This document shows, piece after piece, positions 6,609-7,815 of a stretch of 7,815 nucleotides of DNA. Source of the DNA: Rhodospirillales bacterium (GTDB taxonomy: Bacteria > Pseudomonadota > Alphaproteobacteria > Rhodospirillales > JADHTD01). Position 1 is the stretch's first letter; the number at the start of each line of letters is the position of its first letter. The stretch spans positions 1 to 7,815 of the forward strand of contig JADHTD010000117.1 of assembly GCA_016776525.1 (NCBI GenBank), written 5' to 3'. The notes beneath the pieces were generated by a model. That model was not told where the DNA came from, ran no database searches, and saw nothing but the letters and a program-made list of their open reading frames with translations. The position numbers and the translations under genes are program-made.

Positions 6609-6697
6609 AATTAGTATGGAATTTCCGGTCCCCCTAATCATGGGGTTGCGGATTATGGGCCCTGTCGGATCAACGGTGATGGTGATTGGGCAGGTCT

Positions 6698-7600
6698 CTA
6701 TAGGGCAGTTATATTGTCCTCAGACAAAAAGAAATTGCAGGCTTCTTCGCTGAACATGCTGGCGACCCGCGATTGGATCGGTTTGGTTGGACGGATGATC
6801 CGGAAATCGAACGGGACCAGCGGATTAAACGGGCGGCTGATGATATTCTTATGGCTGAAAAAATCTGCCGTCAGGTTATCGACAAGGCCAACCCCGATGC
6901 CCTGGGCAACCAGGGAGCAGGCCGAAAACGACGGCTGTGTTTCGATCCGGATATCACGCCGGACATTGGCTTTGTTGAATGTCTGGTCAATCTGCAATGC
7001 CGCCAAGGTATGCTGGGCGAGGGCGACAAAGGGTTCCCCTTCCAGGTCCTTGGGGCGGATACTTTTCTTTTTTTCCAAGGGGTGGCCGGCGGGAGCCACG
7101 AAAACGCAACGGGTTCGGAAGGAATGGGCGATCTCGACGCCGGGCTGGTCCAAGGTCAGCAAGCCGATGCCGATATCAAAATGCCGTGCCGCGACCCATT
7201 CGACGATGCGGGGCGAGCTATGCACCTCCAAGGTGATCTTAAGGCCCGGATGTTTCTTGCTGAACTGCTTGATGGTTCGCGGCAAAAGGTCGAGACAAAG
7301 CGCCGGCATGGCGGCAATCCTCAAATGCCCGCGTTTAAATTCCTTAATTTCCCGGGCGGTCTCCTTGAGGCTTTCAATGCCGACGAAACTGCGTTCCAGG
7401 TCTTCATAGAAATTGACGCCGTCCTCGGAAGGGTGGAGCCGCCCTTTGCGGCGGATAAACAGTTTAAAGCCGATGGACCGTTCAAGGTCGGCAATGAGAC
7501 GGCTGACACCGGGCTGCGACACGTTCAACATCTTGGCCGCGCCGGTGACGCTGCCAACGATCATAACGGCCCGGAAGGCTTCCAATTGACGTAGATTCAT
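6698..7600 (-). CDS. LysR-type transcriptional regulator
   Basis: A 300-residue LysR family regulator of normal length. The N-terminal winged HTH spans about residues 1-60 (MNLRQLEAFRAVMIVGSVTG, AAKMLNVSQPGVSRLIADLE), with the recognition helix around SQPGVSRLIADLE. A linker helix follows, then a periplasmic-binding-protein-like effector domain starting near GHLRIAAMPAL. The HTH resembles the OccR/NocR branch. I place the start at the ATG at 7600, 22 codons inside the longest frame, because AGGAGG lies 5-6 bp upstream and the family begins MNLRQLE. It is codirectional with and upstream of the TRAP operon and divergent from the flavoprotein gene, and copies of one 63-bp element lie on both sides of it. 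It probably controls both transcripts in response to the transported compound or a breakdown product. Confidence 0.95.
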   Translation of the reverse strand: MNLRQLEAFRAVMIVGSVTGAAKMLNVSQPGVSRLIADLERSIGFKLFIRRKGRLHPSEDGVNFYEDLERSFVGIESLKETAREIKEFKRGHLRIAAMPALCLDLLPRTIKQFSKKHPGLKITLEVHSSPRIVEWVAARHFDIGIGLLTLDQPGVEIAHSFRTRCVFVAPAGHPLEKKKSIRPKDLEGEPFVALAQHTLAALQIDQTFNKANVRRDIRIETQPSFSACSLVAQGIGVGLVDNLTADFFSHKNIISRPFNPLVPFDFRIIRPTKPIQSRVASMFSEEACNFFLSEDNITAL

Positions 7601-7762
7601 CGCCACCTCCTGTATCGAAGCAGACCCTAAGGATAAGCCTGAATCACCAATAAAGACCATAACCAAATGTAATATGATCCCGATTTTTTGGTATTGGACA
7701 CTTATGGGTTTCGGTGCTCAAATTATATTCGGAGGCGGCTGTATATATTTTGGACAAGCACC
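7601..7762. promoter_or_regulatory. Divergent promoter region between lysR and the flavoprotein gene
   Basis: A 162-bp AT-rich gap between divergently transcribed genes. On the minus side it supplies the lysR ribosome binding site (AGGAGG); I could not fix a clear lysR -35/-10 pair. On the plus side it holds copy B of the shared element. One regulator bound here could control both its own gene and the divergent gene, the usual LysR arrangement. Confidence 0.7.
7668..7730 (+). promoter_or_regulatory. Shared regulatory element, copy B (flavoprotein gene promoter/operator)
   Basis: This is the plus-strand partner of the element at 6546-6608, with the 13-bp core TTGGTATTGGACA at 7688-7700. TATATT (7724-7729) is a plausible -10, placing transcription start near 7736 and the core around -42. 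The best -35 candidate at 16-bp spacing, TTATGG (7702-7707), is poor, consistent with activator dependence. It ends 32 bp before the ATG at 7763. A second TTGGACA at 7750-7756 may be chance. Confidence 0.75.
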
Positions 7763-7815
7763 ATGATCGACCGAACGATTGAGACGGATGTTCTTGTCAT
7801 CGGCGGCGGCGGCGG
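7763..7815 (+). CDS. FAD-binding protein, fumarate reductase/succinate dehydrogenase flavoprotein type (partial, 5' end only)
   Basis: Only 17 codons are visible: MIDRTIETDVLVIGGGG. A short polar lead, then TDVLVIGGGG, is the typical first beta strand and glycine loop of an FAD-binding Rossmann fold, as in flavoprotein subunits of fumarate reductase, succinate dehydrogenase, adenylylsulfate reductase and related soluble dehydrogenases. It has no signal peptide in view, so a cytoplasmic protein is likely. The ATG lacks a good Shine-Dalgarno at usual spacing; GGAGG at 7731-7735 is too far away. The downstream position of copy B of the shared element suggests coregulation with the TRAP operon. 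The exact family cannot be settled without the rest of the gene. Confidence 0.6.
   Translation, partial: MIDRTIETDVLVIGGGG

Larger units (their letters stand above)
6433..6697. other. Intergenic region between lysR and dctP
   Basis: A 265-bp non-coding stretch. The part near lysR (6610-6697) shows only short dyads, such as CCCC/GGGG around 6630-6646, and no convincing intrinsic terminator. The middle (6540-6610) is AT-rich and holds the 63-bp shared element and a 13-bp palindrome. The part near dctP (6433-6540) would be the mRNA leader, about 107 nt long if TATAGT at 6547-6552 is the -10. It includes a GC-rich hairpin and ends in a strong ribosome binding site. I see no believable small gene in it. 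Confidence 0.8.

Noticed and set aside
6456..6641. Possible 61-residue small protein on the minus strand between lysR and dctP
   Set aside because: It runs through the regulatory element and the C8 tract, has odd composition (many Ile, Tyr and Trp from AT-rich DNA) and no clear ribosome binding site.
6630..6646. CCCC/GGGG dyad downstream of lysR as a terminator
   Set aside because: The stem is only four base pairs and no U-tract follows on the minus strand.
6773..7594. Plus-strand open frame of 273 codons opposite lysR
   Set aside because: Antisense to a complete LysR regulator and without recognisable motifs.
7601..7666. N-terminal 22-codon extension of LysR starting at 7666
   Set aside because: The family starts at MNLRQLE, and that ATG at 7600 has the strong AGGAGG; the extension lies in promoter DNA.

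Overview
The window looks like a chromosomal catabolic and transport locus of a Gram-negative bacterium, most likely an alphaproteobacterium of the Rhodospirillales type. That placement is an inference from moderately high GC coding sequence, strong purine-rich ribosome binding sites, and the combination of a TRAP transporter with a cytoplasmic BisC-type molybdoenzyme. No rRNA, tRNA, IS element, prophage or CRISPR array is visible.

Layout. Eight of the nine genes lie on the minus strand. Read in the direction of transcription (right to left) they are: a LysR-type regulator (6698-7600); a 265-bp regulatory gap; a complete TRAP transporter made of the periplasmic binding protein DctP (5440-6432), small permease DctQ (4839-5336) and large permease DctM (3547-4842); a DapA-family class I lyase/aldolase (2554-3495); a short-chain dehydrogenase-like protein (1771-2547); a small 4-oxalocrotonate-tautomerase-family protein (1547-1753); and a molybdopterin oxidoreductase of the DMSO/TMAO/biotin-sulfoxide reductase family (1-1542), cut by the left window edge. 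From dctQ to the molybdoenzyme the genes overlap or are separated by only 4-51 bp, so they probably form one operon with dctP. At the right edge a plus-strand gene starts divergently from lysR. Its first 17 codons look like the FAD-binding N-terminus of a fumarate-reductase/succinate-dehydrogenase-type flavoprotein.

How it may work together. DctP would capture an organic anion in the periplasm and DctQM would import it with a sodium or proton gradient. The lyase, SDR-like protein, tautomerase, molybdoenzyme and perhaps the flavoprotein would then process it in the cytoplasm. The substrate cannot be read from the sequence. The LysR protein is the obvious candidate regulator.

Main observations. 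(1) A 63-bp element is present twice, ungapped, with 47/63 identities including a perfect 13-bp core. One copy lies upstream of dctP and the other upstream of the flavoprotein gene. Each is oriented toward its gene, and the two flank lysR as mirror images. This looks like a shared LysR-controlled promoter/operator that ties both transcripts into one regulon. (2) The SDR-like protein has Thr where the catalytic Tyr of the YxxxK motif should be. (3) A 14-bp hairpin, complete only on the minus-strand RNA because of a G-U pair and lacking a U-tract, sits between dctP and dctQ. It probably sets different expression levels for binding protein and permease. (4) The tautomerase has Tyr in place of Arg39. 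(5) The enzyme set does not match a pathway I can name.
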